Assembly: GCF_014764305.1 (NCBI RefSeq)
Contig: NZ_CP061703.1
Location: 1,315,501 to 1,379,500 of the forward strand
Direction of reading: 5' to 3'
DNA length: 64,000 bases
Source: Mesoflavibacter profundi
Lineage (GTDB): Bacteria; Bacteroidota; Bacteroidia; Flavobacteriales; Flavobacteriaceae
Below are positions 26,191 through 35,536 of the stretch, one piece after another (positions within the stretch are counted from its first letter, which is position 1; the number at the start of each line of letters is the position of its first letter). Both the position numbers and the translations under genes were made by a program. Under the pieces are notes generated by a model that did no database searches, had not been told where the DNA came from, and saw nothing but the letters and a program-made list of their open reading frames with translations.

Positions 26191-28062
26191 GTGAAACAAA
26201 TTAGAATCTTTCTTAAAACATTTATAATTTTTGGATTTCTTTTAACAGCCAATTTATCTGTCGCACAATTAGGTTTTTGTACAGGTAATTCTGGAGATCC
26301 TATTTTTATAGAAACTTTTGGTTCTGGAACAACTCAAGGTCCAGCATTACCAACAGGCACAACATCTTATACGTTTACAAGTGGTTCTCCTAACGATGGT
26401 TTTTATACCGTTTCTAGCACAACTTCGTTTTTTGATTGGCATAACGTTGGTGATCATACTGGCGATACTAACGGAAAATGTCTAGTGGTAAATGCCGATT
26501 TTACTGCTGGCGAATTTTATCGCACAACAATTTCTGGATTATGTGAAAATACGTCTTATGAGTTTTCCGCATTCTTAATAAATCTTCTTCCAGCTTCTGG
26601 TTGTGGCGGATCTGGCATACCAATTAATGTAGGTTTTGAAATTTGGGACGATACAGATACTACTCTTTTGGCAAGTGGTGATACAGGTTCTATTAACGGA
26701 ACTTCTTCTCCAAATTGGGAGCAATATGGATTGGTGTTTCAAACACTTCCATCTCAAACTTCCATTATTTTAAAAATGAGGAATAATGGTGTTGGTGGTT
26801 GTGGAAACGATCTAGCTATAGACGATATTGTTTTTAAATCTTGTGGAGATAATGTTGTGGTACAGGACAATGCTAACCAAGATCAGCTTTATATATGTGA
26901 TACAGATACTCCTTATAATTTAACTTTACAAGCTAATCCAGATAATTCTATATACAATACACATGCATACCAGTGGGAAATGTCTTTAGATGCAACGACA
27001 TGGTCACCAATTACAGGAGAAAATAATCAAACATTAAATACTACAGTAACACAGTCTTCTTTTTACAGAGTTAAAGTTGCTGAAGATGCTATTAATCTTG
27101 CAAATAATTTATGTAATGTCATCTCTGATGTGTTTTTTGTAGAAGTAATTTCGACACCAAATAACGCTGTAAGTAATGGTGATGTAACAGTTTGTGAAGA
27201 TGAAGAATTACCACTTGAAGTTACCGTGCCTGTAGGAGTAACAGTAAATTGGTATGATGCTGCAATAGGCGGAAATTTACTTCAAGAAAACAGCACTACG
27301 TTTTTACCTTTACAAGAAGGAACATATTACGCGCAAGCCATATCTATAAATGGTGATTGTCAATCTGTAAATCGTACACCAGTCACTATAACATATGCTT
27401 CGCAACCATTAGTTAATGATGAAGTAATTTATTTTTGTCAAAATGAAAGTATTATTTTAAGCGCTAACATAGATAATATGATGTACTCTTGGAGTACTGG
27501 CGAATCTACTAAAGAAATTACCACGTCTTCTCCTGGAAATTTTACTGTAGTAGTTACAAATAGTCAAGGTTGTTCGTCTATTAGAACAATTGAAGTGATT
27601 GAAATTAATCCTCCATTAATTACTAATGTGTTTTCAGATGAAAATGATTTAATTGTAGAAACGCTTTATAATGGTAATTTTTCTTATTCTATAGACGGAA
27701 TTAATTATCAAAATTCACCAGTGTTTCAAAATTTAGAAGGTGGACGATATACTATTTATGTTAGAGAAAATTCTAATTGTGGTATAGATACAAAGACATT
27801 TATACATTTTGTAATTCCTAAATATTTTACGCCTAATAACGATACATTTAATGATACTTGGTCTTTAAAAGGTATCGAATTTTATGCCTCTTCTGAAGTG
27901 CAAATTTTTGATAGATATGGTAAGCTTTTGTTTTACCGAAAAAATAAACCAGTAGCTTGGAATGGTACTTTTAACAAGAAATTATTACCAACATCAGATT
28001 ATTGGTATATTATAACAATCGAGTCCCAAAAAATGGTAGGTCATTTTACCCTTAAGCGTTAA
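26191..28062 (+). CDS. T9SS-secreted surface protein with type B (gliding-type) sorting domain
   Basis: A 623-residue secreted protein with GTG start and signal peptide (ends about NLSVAQ, residue 27). The first ~200 residues form a carbohydrate-binding or jelly-roll-like module (FFDWHNVGDHTGDTNGKCL, then LAIDDIVFKSCGD). Ig-like segments occupy the middle, including NWYDAAIGGNLLQENSTTF (a typical domain of Bacteroidota surface proteins). The end is a type B T9SS sorting domain, PKYFTPNNDTFNDTW and VQIFDRYGKLLFYRKN, closing in TLKR. GTG is chosen because it places the signal peptide exactly at the N-terminus; no upstream ATG is in frame. It is divergent from pbpC and its stop overlaps the convergent gene by 4 bases. 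Confidence 0.9.
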   Translation: MKQIRIFLKTFIIFGFLLTANLSVAQLGFCTGNSGDPIFIETFGSGTTQGPALPTGTTSYTFTSGSPNDGFYTVSSTTSFFDWHNVGDHTGDTNGKCLVVNADFTAGEFYRTTISGLCENTSYEFSAFLINLLPASGCGGSGIPINVGFEIWDDTDTTLLASGDTGSINGTSSPNWEQYGLVFQTLPSQTSIILKMRNNGVGGCGNDLAIDDIVFKSCGDNVVVQDNANQDQLYICDTDTPYNLTLQANPDNSIYNTHAYQWEMSLDATTWSPITGENNQTLNTTVTQSSFYRVKVAEDAINLANNLCNVISDVFFVEVISTPNNAVSNGDVTVCEDEELPLEVTVPVGVTVNWYDAAIGGNLLQENSTTFLPLQEGTYYAQAISINGDCQSVNRTPVTITYASQPLVNDEVIYFCQNESIILSANIDNMMYSWSTGESTKEITTSSPGNFTVVVTNSQGCSSIRTIEVIEINPPLITNVFSDENDLIVETLYNGNFSYSIDGINYQNSPVFQNLEGGRYTIYVRENSNCGIDTKTFIHFVIPKYFTPNNDTFNDTWSLKGIEFYASSEVQIFDRYGKLLFYRKNKPVAWNGTFNKKLLPTSDYWYIITIESQKMVGHFTLKR

Positions 28063-28535
28063 TTAATACTATTAATATAACTTTTAAGATCATCAATTTT
28101 TTGACTTCCAATAAGTAGTTTTTTACCGTTTTTTAGTTCTAAAGCTAAACCCATGTTTCCTTTAATATTATAAACAGTTCCGTAATTGGTCCATAACCTA
28201 ATTCCCCAACCGCCAACAAAACCATAATTTACAATGTTGGCAGATTTTACTTCAGACCATTTTATTGTTTTATTAATTAAAGGATAAAACTTAATATTAA
28301 TGTTTTGTTCATCTATTTTGGTACGTAATTGTATAATTCTAAAAAAAATAATAAACGCAAATATTACAACAGTAAACACTATTAGTCCAACATTAGACAT
28401 TGGATTATCACCAAAAGGTTTACCTAAAATTATCTGCTTGTAAATACCTATTATAGGTATTATCCCAATACTAATTAAGATAAGCCAAAGCCACCATTGT
28501 GTAAATTTTTGCTTTTCTGTGAATTGTGTTTTCAT
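28059..28535 (-). CDS. Small membrane protein with PH-like cytoplasmic domain
   Basis: Not confidently assigned to a family. It has 158 residues: a positively charged N-terminus, two hydrophobic helices (~15-34 and ~48-68), then a soluble domain of beta strands (NIKFYPLINKTIKWSEVKSA, IRLWTNYGTVYNI, ALELKNGKKLLIGS) that looks like a bacterial PH domain. Such proteins are often called hypothetical or PH-domain membrane proteins. It converges with the adhesin at 26191-28062, overlapping by 4 bases, and lies between the macroglobulin and pbpC on the same strand. Confidence 0.6.
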   Translation of the reverse strand: MKTQFTEKQKFTQWWLWLILISIGIIPIIGIYKQIILGKPFGDNPMSNVGLIVFTVVIFAFIIFFRIIQLRTKIDEQNINIKFYPLINKTIKWSEVKSANIVNYGFVGGWGIRLWTNYGTVYNIKGNMGLALELKNGKKLLIGSQKIDDLKSYINSIN

Positions 28536-28595
28536 ATTTTGATAAAACTGGTTAGTTTGAGTAACTTTTTTATAGATTGTAAAGAGTGAAAATTT

Positions 28596-28631
28596 GTACC
28601 GAAAACAAGAATTTAATTTAGTTCTCGATAC
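28596..28631. repeat. Imperfect inverted repeat upstream of the PH-like protein
   Basis: GTACCGAAAAC and GTTCTCGATAC pair at 9 of 11 positions around a 14-base AT-rich loop. It sits between the macroglobulin stop and the PH-like gene start, where it may act as a weak terminator or protein-binding site. No T run follows on either strand. Confidence 0.35.
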
Positions 28632-28673
28632 AATTTCTCGTTCCTTAAAATTAGTTTAATTCTGGCTTGTTTG

Positions 28674-31600
28674 TTACTTCTCTACGTCTATCCATTGTCC
28701 TTTATTTCTAACAAAAAAGGTGTTGTCGTACATGGCTTCTGCTTGTAATCCAGGTAAGTAATATTTACCAAGATAAGACGCATTTAGCATGACGTTAAAA
28801 GTTTTAGTTTCTTTTTGTTTTAAGTCAAAATAGAAATTAACTCGGTCATCTCTAATATCTGTAAATCTAGCTTGACTAGTAGTAGAGCTACCAAAATCTG
28901 TAAAACGTGTATTAATAATTTCCCAACCAGAAGGAAATATTTGTGTTAATGCAACATCGTTAATACTATAGTTTTTAGAATTGGTGATTTGTACAGTTGC
29001 AACAAAATCTTCTCCTTGTTTTAGTTTAGAAATATCTATTTTATCTCCTTTTAAATTTTTGTACGAAACGTTAGTACTTAAGCCTCTTTGCTCTGCTAAT
29101 TCTTTACCTAATGGTAATTTACCTGCGCTTAAAATACGGACATAAACAAGGTTTTCGTAATTATTTTTTAAAGTAATTGTATTGCTACCTTCATTTATGT
29201 TTAAAACGCGTTGTGCTAAAGCATTAGAACTATTAATGGTATGTGATTTACCGTTACTATTATAGCTTACTTTTATGTCTTTACCACCATTGGTTATTAC
29301 CATTTTACCCATTGCTAATAAGCTATAGGCTGTGGTTTGAGTGCTCATCCATTGGTCGCTAGATAAGTCTTTAGCTATAGTTTCGGCTAGATCTTTAGTG
29401 CGCTTATCTTTAGTAATTACCATTGTTTCTAAAGCCATAGCACGATTTCTGTTAATAGATCCGTAAGTGTAATAGTTGTTTTTTAAAGGTTTAAAATTAA
29501 TATTAGCAGTGTTTGATAATGCATTGCTAGCTTCGGTTTGTCCAGCTAATGCATAAGCTGCAGCAAGACGCCATTTGGCTTCGTTAGATAACTCTGAAAA
29601 TTCGCGAAGACGATTCATTGCGGCTAAGTCTGGACTATCTGCAAGTGCTAATGTATATAATCTATAGGCTTGTGCAAGATCAGAATTATAGTTGCTGTAA
29701 CTTGGTCTCCAGTTTTGCGCAGCTTCTTTTTGGTATTTTATCCAATTGCTTTTAAAAGTTAGAGGTAAAACGTAGCCTTTCCTTTCGGCTTCAATTAAAA
29801 AATGACCAGCATAACTTGTTCCCCAATCGTTAGCAGTATTTTCTCCAATCCAATAACTTAAACCGCCATTTGGTTTTTGAAAATGCCCTAATCTTTTAAT
29901 TCCATCTTTGATGTTTTTTTCTATTTGCTGAATTTTTTGTTGAGGTAAATCAAAAATATCGGTTAAAAATAACTGCGGAAATACACTAGATGTTGTTTGT
30001 TCTACACAACCATGAGGATATCTAATTAAATAATCTAAGCGCTTAGAAAAATCCATTGGAGGTAATGTAGAAAACTCTATAGTTGCACTATTTGTACCAG
30101 TAACACCAAAGGTTGAAAACGTTATGGTTTTGTCACTGTTTGGGTTAAGCGTTTCGGTATAGCTTTTAGTAGATATTGGATTAACGTTTTCTACATCAAT
30201 TTCAACTTTATAAGTTGAAGTTTCGCCATTTCCAGATGCTATAACTTCGATAGTATTTATACCTTTGGCTTTACTTACATCCAAATTAAAATATTCCATC
30301 TTTTCATCTGGTTTAGTAAAACTTAGTGTTTTAGATGAATTTCCAATAACTGAAATTCCGTCACTTAATTTTAACTTCAGGCTTACCTGTTTCACTTTGT
30401 TTTCCATAGCAAATACGGTAACAGGTAAGGTAACAAGTTCTCCTGGACTAAGTTTACGTGGTAAAGACGCTAATACCATTAATGGTTGTTTAACCTGTAC
30501 AGCTTTTTGCGCGTTACCATAAGCTTCTGTCTCTAAATGACTTGCAACAACCATTGTTCTAACAGATCCTACATAGTTAGGCATTTTTATTGTATGCGAT
30601 TTATTATCGCCAGCTTTTAATTTAAATGGACCTAAAAATGTTACAACAGGTTTAAATCTATTCGCTTTTTTGTTTTTTCCTGCTGCTGCATTACCATCTC
30701 CACCAATTGCGAAAATTTGCTCAATACTTCCGCTGTAAGCACCAATTACATCATCAAACATATCCCAAGTTTTTACGCCTAAAGCTTCGCGAGCATAAAA
30801 TGCATCCCAAGCATTTGGTGTTTTAAAACGGGTTAAGTCAAGTAAGCCTTCTTCTACAACAGCAATGGTGTAAGACATAGGTTTTTTGTTTTTTTCTGAA
30901 ACAAAAACAGTAAAATCTTCGTTAGGTTTTAATACGCTAGCCATTTTAATTTCAGGATGTAAAATGGTTGTTGGATCTTCTACCATTAAAGGAATAACAC
31001 CATATAAACGTAAAGGTAAATCGTTTGCTGTAGAGGCATGTGGTTGTAATAAAGAAATATTTACAAATACATTTGGTGCCATTTGTTTGGTGATAGGTAT
31101 ATCTATTGTAGTTTCACCTTTTGTAGTCTCTACCCATCTATGTTCTATAACTTCAGAACCATTTTCTATACTTATTAAAGCATTAGCATTTGTGCCAGAA
31201 GGAAAAGTAACTTTAGCAATATCGCCAACGTTATAATTTGCTTTATCTGCTGCAAACACAAGCATACTAGCTGCTTCTTTATCGTTAGATGGTTGACGTT
31301 TCCACCAATTTTTATAAAAATATGCGGTTTGTCCGGTTGTATGTCCAGATTTTGGATCTTTAATTGTAATGTAATATCTGCCACCTTCTTGATCAGGAAC
31401 TTTTATATTAAAGCTTGATTTACCTTGTGCATTTGTGTTTAATGTGGTTTCAAAAAAGGGTTTATAATAAGAGCTTGATGTGTATTTAGATAAATTGTCT
31501 TCTGAAGAATTCCACCACCAACGCCATTCTATTTTATAAACTTTAACTTCTACATTATTTTGTTGTATAGGATTACCTTGATCGTTAACCGTAACAATAT

Positions 31601-34247
31601 TAAAGGTGTTATTTGTGTCGGTCTCGAAAGATCCATAACGTTTTGGTTTAGGCGATTTTAAACCAACAAACGAGTTGTAAGGTGCGTAAGGCATAGAAAA
31701 TGCATCTAAAGAGAAATCGCCTCCGTTTTCAAAAGCTCTAACTAAAAATTGTGCATTTAACATTCCAGGAGCACCTTGACCTAACGTTAAGTTTTTTGTG
31801 ATTTGGGCTAAGCCGTCTTCATTTAGTTGTCCTTCAAAAATAGTTATGTCTTCTGTATTAAAAGATTTTGCAGGATCTTTAAATATGTAATCAGGATATG
31901 TGCTAAATCCAGCGTTTGAATTAGTAAACTTAGCTTTTACTTCGGCTTTTAAATTTTTTGCTGGCGCGCCATGTAGCCAATTTACTGCTAGATTTGCGTT
32001 TAAATTACTGTTGGTTTTTAATATGTTGTCTTTAAAATCTATGTTTATTTTTAAACGATTTGGTTTAACAGTTTCAACTTTTAAAGTTTTGTAAAAATTA
32101 GCGCCACCAACGCTAACTTTAGCATTCCAATTTCCTGTTTTGTCTTCGGTAGAGGTTGGTATGGTAAAGGTGAAAATATTATCTGTGTGTTTAGTGGTTA
32201 CATTTTTGTAAGCTAACTTTCCGTTAGCATCTGTAACCTCTAATTTTACCGGATGATTTTTTGGTAATTTATTGGCTGCATCGTTTAACATAAAGGTTAG
32301 AAATATAGAATCTCCAGGTCGCCAAACACCACGTTCTCCATAAATATATCCTTTTAAGCCACGTTTTAATGTATTACCTGAAACATCAAATTTACTTAGT
32401 GATAAAGCATTACCATCTTTTAGTTTTATGTAAGTTACATTATTGCCTTTTGTTACTGTTGCAAAAGCAGCATGCTTATTTGCTTGTATTGTAGCAAAAC
32501 CTTCGTTATTGGATATGGCTTTTTCGATGTCTTGTTGCTGAAAATTATATAAAGTGATTTGTGCTCCAGCTTCTGGTTTGGTGTTTAAAATGTTGCTTAC
32601 AGCAAAAAAGTATTTATTATTCGTTCCTTTTTTTACAATCACACCTAAGTTAGATCCAATAAGATTTTGTGCTATAACTCGGTTAGAATTGTAATATGCA
32701 TCATGACAAGGATTATTGCGTTCTCTCCAATTATAATTGTCATTACGATAGCTATAGGTTAGATTATCCCAATATTCTTCTTCTTTTAGATCTTCATCTT
32801 CGGTATTTGTTTGCGAGTAATTATCGTTATAATAATCGTCGTAATAGTAATCATCTTCGTAATAATAATCATCTTCATCATCATTGGTAGAAGTTACATT
32901 ATTATTGCAATCGTAAAGAGAATATTCTTTTTTATAGTCAATTTCTACTCTGTAAATAGCACCAGGATCTGCTTTTATATATTTAGAAAGATCTACGCTA
33001 TAGGTTTTCCATTTTCCATCATTTTCTATAGGATTTTCAATAAGTTGAATGGTGTGTTTTGCTATGCGTCTTCCAACACGACGTACAGCACGATTGTTGT
33101 TACTGTACAGCTCGTTATCTTGTAAAAACTGAAGTACATTATCTTCAAAAATTTTAATAATTCTAACATCTACTGCTTTTAGATTAACTGCTTTAAAGTT
33201 GAAATTTAGTTTTTGAGAATTAGGTAAAAATACACCGCTATTTATTAATTTAACTTGAGGTTTTATATCTTCAAAAGCTACATTTTGGCTAAATGGTGTT
33301 TTTAGTTTAAATCCATAAGTGTTTGTAATACCTTGAAAAACATCTACTTTTAATTGTCCTGTAAGCTTAGTTTCTGGATATACTTTTAGTACATTACCAT
33401 CGACAATAAATTTTGGATTTTTAGCATTTTGTATTGTAATTAATCCATCAAAATTTTGTTGTTTTTTTATTGGATCTGAAAAGTTAAGCGCAACGTATTG
33501 TTCTGGAATTTGATATACATCTAAGCTAACAACTTTAAAATTGTTTTTACCAGGAATTGTTATTGTATTTTCTCCAGTATTATCTGCATTTATGGCTTTG
33601 CCATTCCATTTTACTGTAATTTTATCATCTTCTACTTTACGTTTAATACTATCTATTTTAAATTCAAAATACTTTGAAGGTTCAATTTTTTCGTTCCAAA
33701 CAATTTTTAAAGATGTATCGTCCTGTTGTGCAGTAATTAATTGTTTTGCTTTGTCTATTGTAATAACATCTGCAGATTTTAAAATACCATTTACGTATTG
33801 TAATTCTCTACTATAAGATTGTATGCTATTTGTTTCTACTATAAAATTAGGCGTAATGGTTTTAAAATTAAACGTATAATTATCAAAACCGTCAGGTAAA
33901 TCATTATAAAGCTTTTCTAAGTTTAATGTGACTTGATACTCTGTATTAGGTTTTAAATTTTCGTCAGGAATAAAGGTAAACGCGTGATTGTTTACCGCTT
34001 TTAACTCGCCTTGAACATGTGGATTGATTTTAAAAAATTCTCTGTCTAATGTTTGATCTGCAGTCCAATCACTAATGTTTTTAGCAAAACTAATGTTAAT
34101 TTTATCTGCTACCGATATTCGTCCAGAAGTGGTATAACTAATATAATCTCTATACTTAAAAAGATTATCTGTTTCAGTTTGTTTTTGTTTGCATGATAGA
34201 ATTATAAAGCAGGAAAGAACAAAAAGGTAAAAAGATTTTAATTGCAT
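28674..34247 (-). CDS. Alpha-2-macroglobulin family lipoprotein with thioester
   Basis: Very large (1857 residues) periplasmic protease trap. Lipoprotein signal with Cys19 in FIILSCKQK. Bacterial macroglobulin layout: N-terminal MG-like and Ig-like domains (~25-420), central MG domains and bait region (~600-1230), and the thioester domain with YPHGCVEQTTS, whose Cys1414 and Gln1417 would form the thioester. RNA-level or frame breaks are not seen. Peculiar is a run of Asp, Tyr, Glu and Asn at about residues 445-505 with almost no other residues. The family is often encoded beside pbpC and is thought to protect the periplasm after wall breach. Gene ends far from neighbours by Bacteroidota standards (138 bases). 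Confidence 0.92.
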   Translation of the reverse strand: MQLKSFYLFVLSCFIILSCKQKQTETDNLFKYRDYISYTTSGRISVADKINISFAKNISDWTADQTLDREFFKINPHVQGELKAVNNHAFTFIPDENLKPNTEYQVTLNLEKLYNDLPDGFDNYTFNFKTITPNFIVETNSIQSYSRELQYVNGILKSADVITIDKAKQLITAQQDDTSLKIVWNEKIEPSKYFEFKIDSIKRKVEDDKITVKWNGKAINADNTGENTITIPGKNNFKVVSLDVYQIPEQYVALNFSDPIKKQQNFDGLITIQNAKNPKFIVDGNVLKVYPETKLTGQLKVDVFQGITNTYGFKLKTPFSQNVAFEDIKPQVKLINSGVFLPNSQKLNFNFKAVNLKAVDVRIIKIFEDNVLQFLQDNELYSNNNRAVRRVGRRIAKHTIQLIENPIENDGKWKTYSVDLSKYIKADPGAIYRVEIDYKKEYSLYDCNNNVTSTNDDEDDYYYEDDYYYDDYYNDNYSQTNTEDEDLKEEEYWDNLTYSYRNDNYNWRERNNPCHDAYYNSNRVIAQNLIGSNLGVIVKKGTNNKYFFAVSNILNTKPEAGAQITLYNFQQQDIEKAISNNEGFATIQANKHAAFATVTKGNNVTYIKLKDGNALSLSKFDVSGNTLKRGLKGYIYGERGVWRPGDSIFLTFMLNDAANKLPKNHPVKLEVTDANGKLAYKNVTTKHTDNIFTFTIPTSTEDKTGNWNAKVSVGGANFYKTLKVETVKPNRLKINIDFKDNILKTNSNLNANLAVNWLHGAPAKNLKAEVKAKFTNSNAGFSTYPDYIFKDPAKSFNTEDITIFEGQLNEDGLAQITKNLTLGQGAPGMLNAQFLVRAFENGGDFSLDAFSMPYAPYNSFVGLKSPKPKRYGSFETDTNNTFNIVTVNDQGNPIQQNNVEVKVYKIEWRWWWNSSEDNLSKYTSSSYYKPFFETTLNTNAQGKSSFNIKVPDQEGGRYYITIKDPKSGHTTGQTAYFYKNWWKRQPSNDKEAASMLVFAADKANYNVGDIAKVTFPSGTNANALISIENGSEVIEHRWVETTKGETTIDIPITKQMAPNVFVNISLLQPHASTANDLPLRLYGVIPLMVEDPTTILHPEIKMASVLKPNEDFTVFVSEKNKKPMSYTIAVVEEGLLDLTRFKTPNAWDAFYAREALGVKTWDMFDDVIGAYSGSIEQIFAIGGDGNAAAGKNKKANRFKPVVTFLGPFKLKAGDNKSHTIKMPNYVGSVRTMVVASHLETEAYGNAQKAVQVKQPLMVLASLPRKLSPGELVTLPVTVFAMENKVKQVSLKLKLSDGISVIGNSSKTLSFTKPDEKMEYFNLDVSKAKGINTIEVIASGNGETSTYKVEIDVENVNPISTKSYTETLNPNSDKTITFSTFGVTGTNSATIEFSTLPPMDFSKRLDYLIRYPHGCVEQTTSSVFPQLFLTDIFDLPQQKIQQIEKNIKDGIKRLGHFQKPNGGLSYWIGENTANDWGTSYAGHFLIEAERKGYVLPLTFKSNWIKYQKEAAQNWRPSYSNYNSDLAQAYRLYTLALADSPDLAAMNRLREFSELSNEAKWRLAAAYALAGQTEASNALSNTANINFKPLKNNYYTYGSINRNRAMALETMVITKDKRTKDLAETIAKDLSSDQWMSTQTTAYSLLAMGKMVITNGGKDIKVSYNSNGKSHTINSSNALAQRVLNINEGSNTITLKNNYENLVYVRILSAGKLPLGKELAEQRGLSTNVSYKNLKGDKIDISKLKQGEDFVATVQITNSKNYSINDVALTQIFPSGWEIINTRFTDFGSSTTSQARFTDIRDDRVNFYFDLKQKETKTFNVMLNASYLGKYYLPGLQAEAMYDNTFFVRNKGQWIDVEK

Positions 34248-34352
34248 TGATTAATAGTTTTATATAAAAGATTAATAGGAAGATACTTGTTAAATTAATT
34301 ACGTTAAAATTTTAAGTTTTAGTCTGTAGGTAAATGTTAAAAAAATGATAAA

Positions 34353-35420
34353 TTATTGATTGTAAATACCAATATATAATTCGCCTTTATCATTGATAGA
34401 CGCACGATACATGCCAGCAGTATTAAAATCCATAACAATATTTCCAAGTTTATCTATAGCTATAATACCACCTTTTCCTCCAAGTTTAGGTACTTTGTTT
34501 TGGATCACTTCCTTTGTAGCTTCTTTTAGTGATAATCCCTTGTATTCCATTAATGCAGAAATATCATGAGCAACCGTAGCGCGAATAAAAAATTCTCCCC
34601 AACCAGTTCCAGAAACAGCACAAGTCGCATTATTTGCGTAAGTACCAGCACCAATTATTGGCACATCGCCAACACGACCAAACCGTTTGTTAGTCATTCC
34701 GCCAGTAGATGTTCCTGCTGCTAAATTGCCATGTTTATCTAATGCAACACAACCAACTGTTCCAAATTTTGAAGCTTTGATAATATCGTCGTAAAAAGCT
34801 AATCCTTTATCTTTTTTTAGCTCTTGAGCTTTAACTTTTTTTAAGCTTTCTAATCGGTTTTCAGTTTTAAAATAATTAGGATCTACTAATTCAATACTTT
34901 GTTCTTTAGCATAGTTTTCTGCGCCTTGACCTGTCATTAACACATGAGGCGAAACATCCATTATTGTTCTTGCTAAATTTATAGGGTTTTTTACAGTAGT
35001 AACAGCTGCACAAGCGCCAGCATTTAATGTTTTTCCATCCATAATGGACGCATCAAGCTCGATAGTTTCTTCATTAGTAAACACAGCACCTTTTCCAGCG
35101 TTAAACAAAGGAGAATTTTCTAAAACAGTAATAGTTTTTTGTACAGCATCTAAGCTAGTTCCTCCATTTTTTAAAATATTATACCCTAATTTTACAGCTT
35201 CTTCTAGTTTTGATTTATATGCAGCTTCTTTTTCTTTGGTCATGTTTTCTTTTAAAATTGTACCAGCGCCGCCATGAATAACTATAGCAAATTTATTAGT
35301 TATAGTTTTAGAAGTATTGTTAGTAGTTTGAGGTATGTTTTTAGTAGTATTTTTATCACTATTACAGCTAAAAACAACACCAATTAAAAAAGTGATTACT
35401 ATAATTTTAAAACGCATCAT
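34353..35420 (-). CDS. Isoaspartyl peptidase / plant-type L-asparaginase, predicted lipoprotein
   Basis: Ntn-hydrolase that self-cleaves before a Thr, which becomes the nucleophile and hydrolyses isoaspartyl dipeptides or asparagine. The Thr is Thr221 in FGTVGCVALDKHGNLAAGTS, with downstream TSTGGMTNKRFGRVGD and ANNATCAVSGTGWGE. The N-terminus is a lipoprotein signal (VVFSC, Cys19), so it works in the periplasm or on the surface. Of 355 residues, about 30 are signal and linker. Two tandem ATG codons make the exact start uncertain by one residue. It is upstream of the macroglobulin gene on the same strand, with 105 bases between. Confidence 0.9.
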   Translation of the reverse strand: MMRFKIIVITFLIGVVFSCNSDKNTTKNIPQTTNNTSKTITNKFAIVIHGGAGTILKENMTKEKEAAYKSKLEEAVKLGYNILKNGGTSLDAVQKTITVLENSPLFNAGKGAVFTNEETIELDASIMDGKTLNAGACAAVTTVKNPINLARTIMDVSPHVLMTGQGAENYAKEQSIELVDPNYFKTENRLESLKKVKAQELKKDKGLAFYDDIIKASKFGTVGCVALDKHGNLAAGTSTGGMTNKRFGRVGDVPIIGAGTYANNATCAVSGTGWGEFFIRATVAHDISALMEYKGLSLKEATKEVIQNKVPKLGGKGGIIAIDKLGNIVMDFNTAGMYRASINDKGELYIGIYNQ

Positions 35421-35536
35421 AATGTAAATTTAGTTGCATTAAAATTAGCAATTTTATAACTGACTTTGTCCTAAAAAATCAACATAATATTAGTATATTC
35501 GCTAAAAATTAAATAATTCGTAAAAAACACATAAAT

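Noticed and set aside
32696-33125. Two overlapping plus-strand frames opposite the macroglobulin
   Set aside because: They mirror the Asp/Tyr-rich insertion; composition is of Ile/Val/Tyr runs, not of a real protein.
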